From NCBI GenBank assembly GCA_032718475.1, contig JAUCBJ010006956.1, forward strand, positions 117,334 to 181,333: a stretch of 64,000 bases of DNA, in the 5' to 3' direction. Source of the DNA: Nemertoderma westbladi (lineage: Eukaryota; Xenacoelomorpha; Nemertodermatida; Nemertodermatidae). The notes under the pieces were generated by a model that was given only the letters and a program-made list of their open reading frames with translations, was not told the DNA's origin and did no database searches. Positions 63,669-64,000 of the stretch are shown one piece after another; the stretch's first letter is position 1, and each line of letters opens with the position of its first letter. The position numbers and the translations under genes were made by a program.

Positions 63669-64000
63669 GAAGACCTTTAGCAGTTTAACCTGCCAAAATT
63701 TATATGTCTTTTAGTTAATTAAAACCACTTTAGCATACGACAATAATTTATGCTAATACGCAAAACATTAGCCGAAGTCAGCCCATGCGCGATCATTCAC
63801 CCGATGGATCTACACCCGGGAGACTGAATTCGGATGCTTGAATTGTATTATTACAGTGTAAGGTTGCAGTGTATACCTAATGTATTATTCGATAGATAGT
63901 TAATAATTAATCTCTGACAGGTATTATTGGCTTTCGGGAAATATTAACAGTTCCTTTAGGACGTGGCGCTTTATCTATTTAAACAGAACTAGGACTTATA
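63669..64000 (-). repeat. Inverted BEL LTR fragment running off the window
   Basis: GACCTTTAGCAGTTTAACCT (63672 onward) through GTTCCTTTAGGACGTGGCGC (63951) follows 38223-38500 in the same orientation, so it is a minus-strand LTR lacking its last ~13 bases (GAAAGCGCGAACA). It is joined directly to the truncated plus-strand pol. Confidence 0.88.

Overview
The window looks like non-bacterial, AT-rich, intron-era metazoan DNA, probably from a marine invertebrate. The reasons are BEL/Pao LTR retrotransposons, an APE-type LINE, tRNA-derived SINEs, foldback/MITE elements, long satellites and a host gene of the FBXO7 family. The palindromes TAGGCCTA and TACCGGTA are very frequent; an echinoderm or related deuterostome would fit, but this is only an impression. 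Host coding content is small. Almost everything else is mobile or satellite DNA.

Layout. 1-1.3 kb: two small overlapping ORFs (a single C2H2 finger protein and an acidic repeat protein) joined by an ATGA stop/start overlap. 1.5-2.3 kb: G-rich 9-bp minisatellite. 2.3-6.6 kb: nearly complete LINE on the minus strand (coiled-coil ORF1, endonuclease-RT ORF2). 6.7-10.4 kb: 3.75-kb pure polypurine GA satellite. 10.5-12 kb: AT-rich DNA with a MITE-like hairpin and a 20-bp tandem array. 12.0-20.3 kb: about 280 copies of a 29/30-bp satellite with higher-order repeats. 20.3-22.4 kb: AT repeats and a decayed BEL/Pao pol piece. 22.4-27.5 kb: giant foldback element with ~1.2-kb inverted arms; the right arm is split by a solo LTR with a 5-bp target duplication. 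28.0-34 kb: the host island, with an orphan Cys-rich protein gene, a possible first exon of a divergent gene, and an intronless FBXO7-like gene. 34.7-38.2 kb: SINE and LINE debris plus unique DNA.

38.2-52.9 kb: a complete minus-strand BEL/Pao element bounded by two nearly identical LTRs and the target duplication ACCAA. Its gag, protease and RT are recognisable but interrupted (nonsense changes, a nested SINE, a nested LINE tail). The RNase H end and integrase are missing. In their place lies about 4.2 kb of unrelated coding-like sequence, with overlapping ORFs, CxxC motifs and a basic tail, that I cannot assign to a family. This cargo is the most interesting feature of the window.

53.0-55.0 kb: two related palindromic elements with oligo-C/oligo-G in their inverted repeats; the second carries a captured LINE endonuclease fragment. 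55.0-63.7 kb: a second BEL/Pao copy of the same family on the plus strand, more decayed and truncated in RT. It runs directly into a piece of the same LTR in the opposite orientation (63.67 kb to the window end).

The mobile elements form nested layers rather than a cooperating system: SINE and LINE tail inside BEL, solo LTR inside foldback, LINE fragment inside palindrome. Only three segments look like possible host genes (28.36-29.35, 31.20-31.35 minus, 31.68-33.83 kb), and none of them is contained in a repeat.
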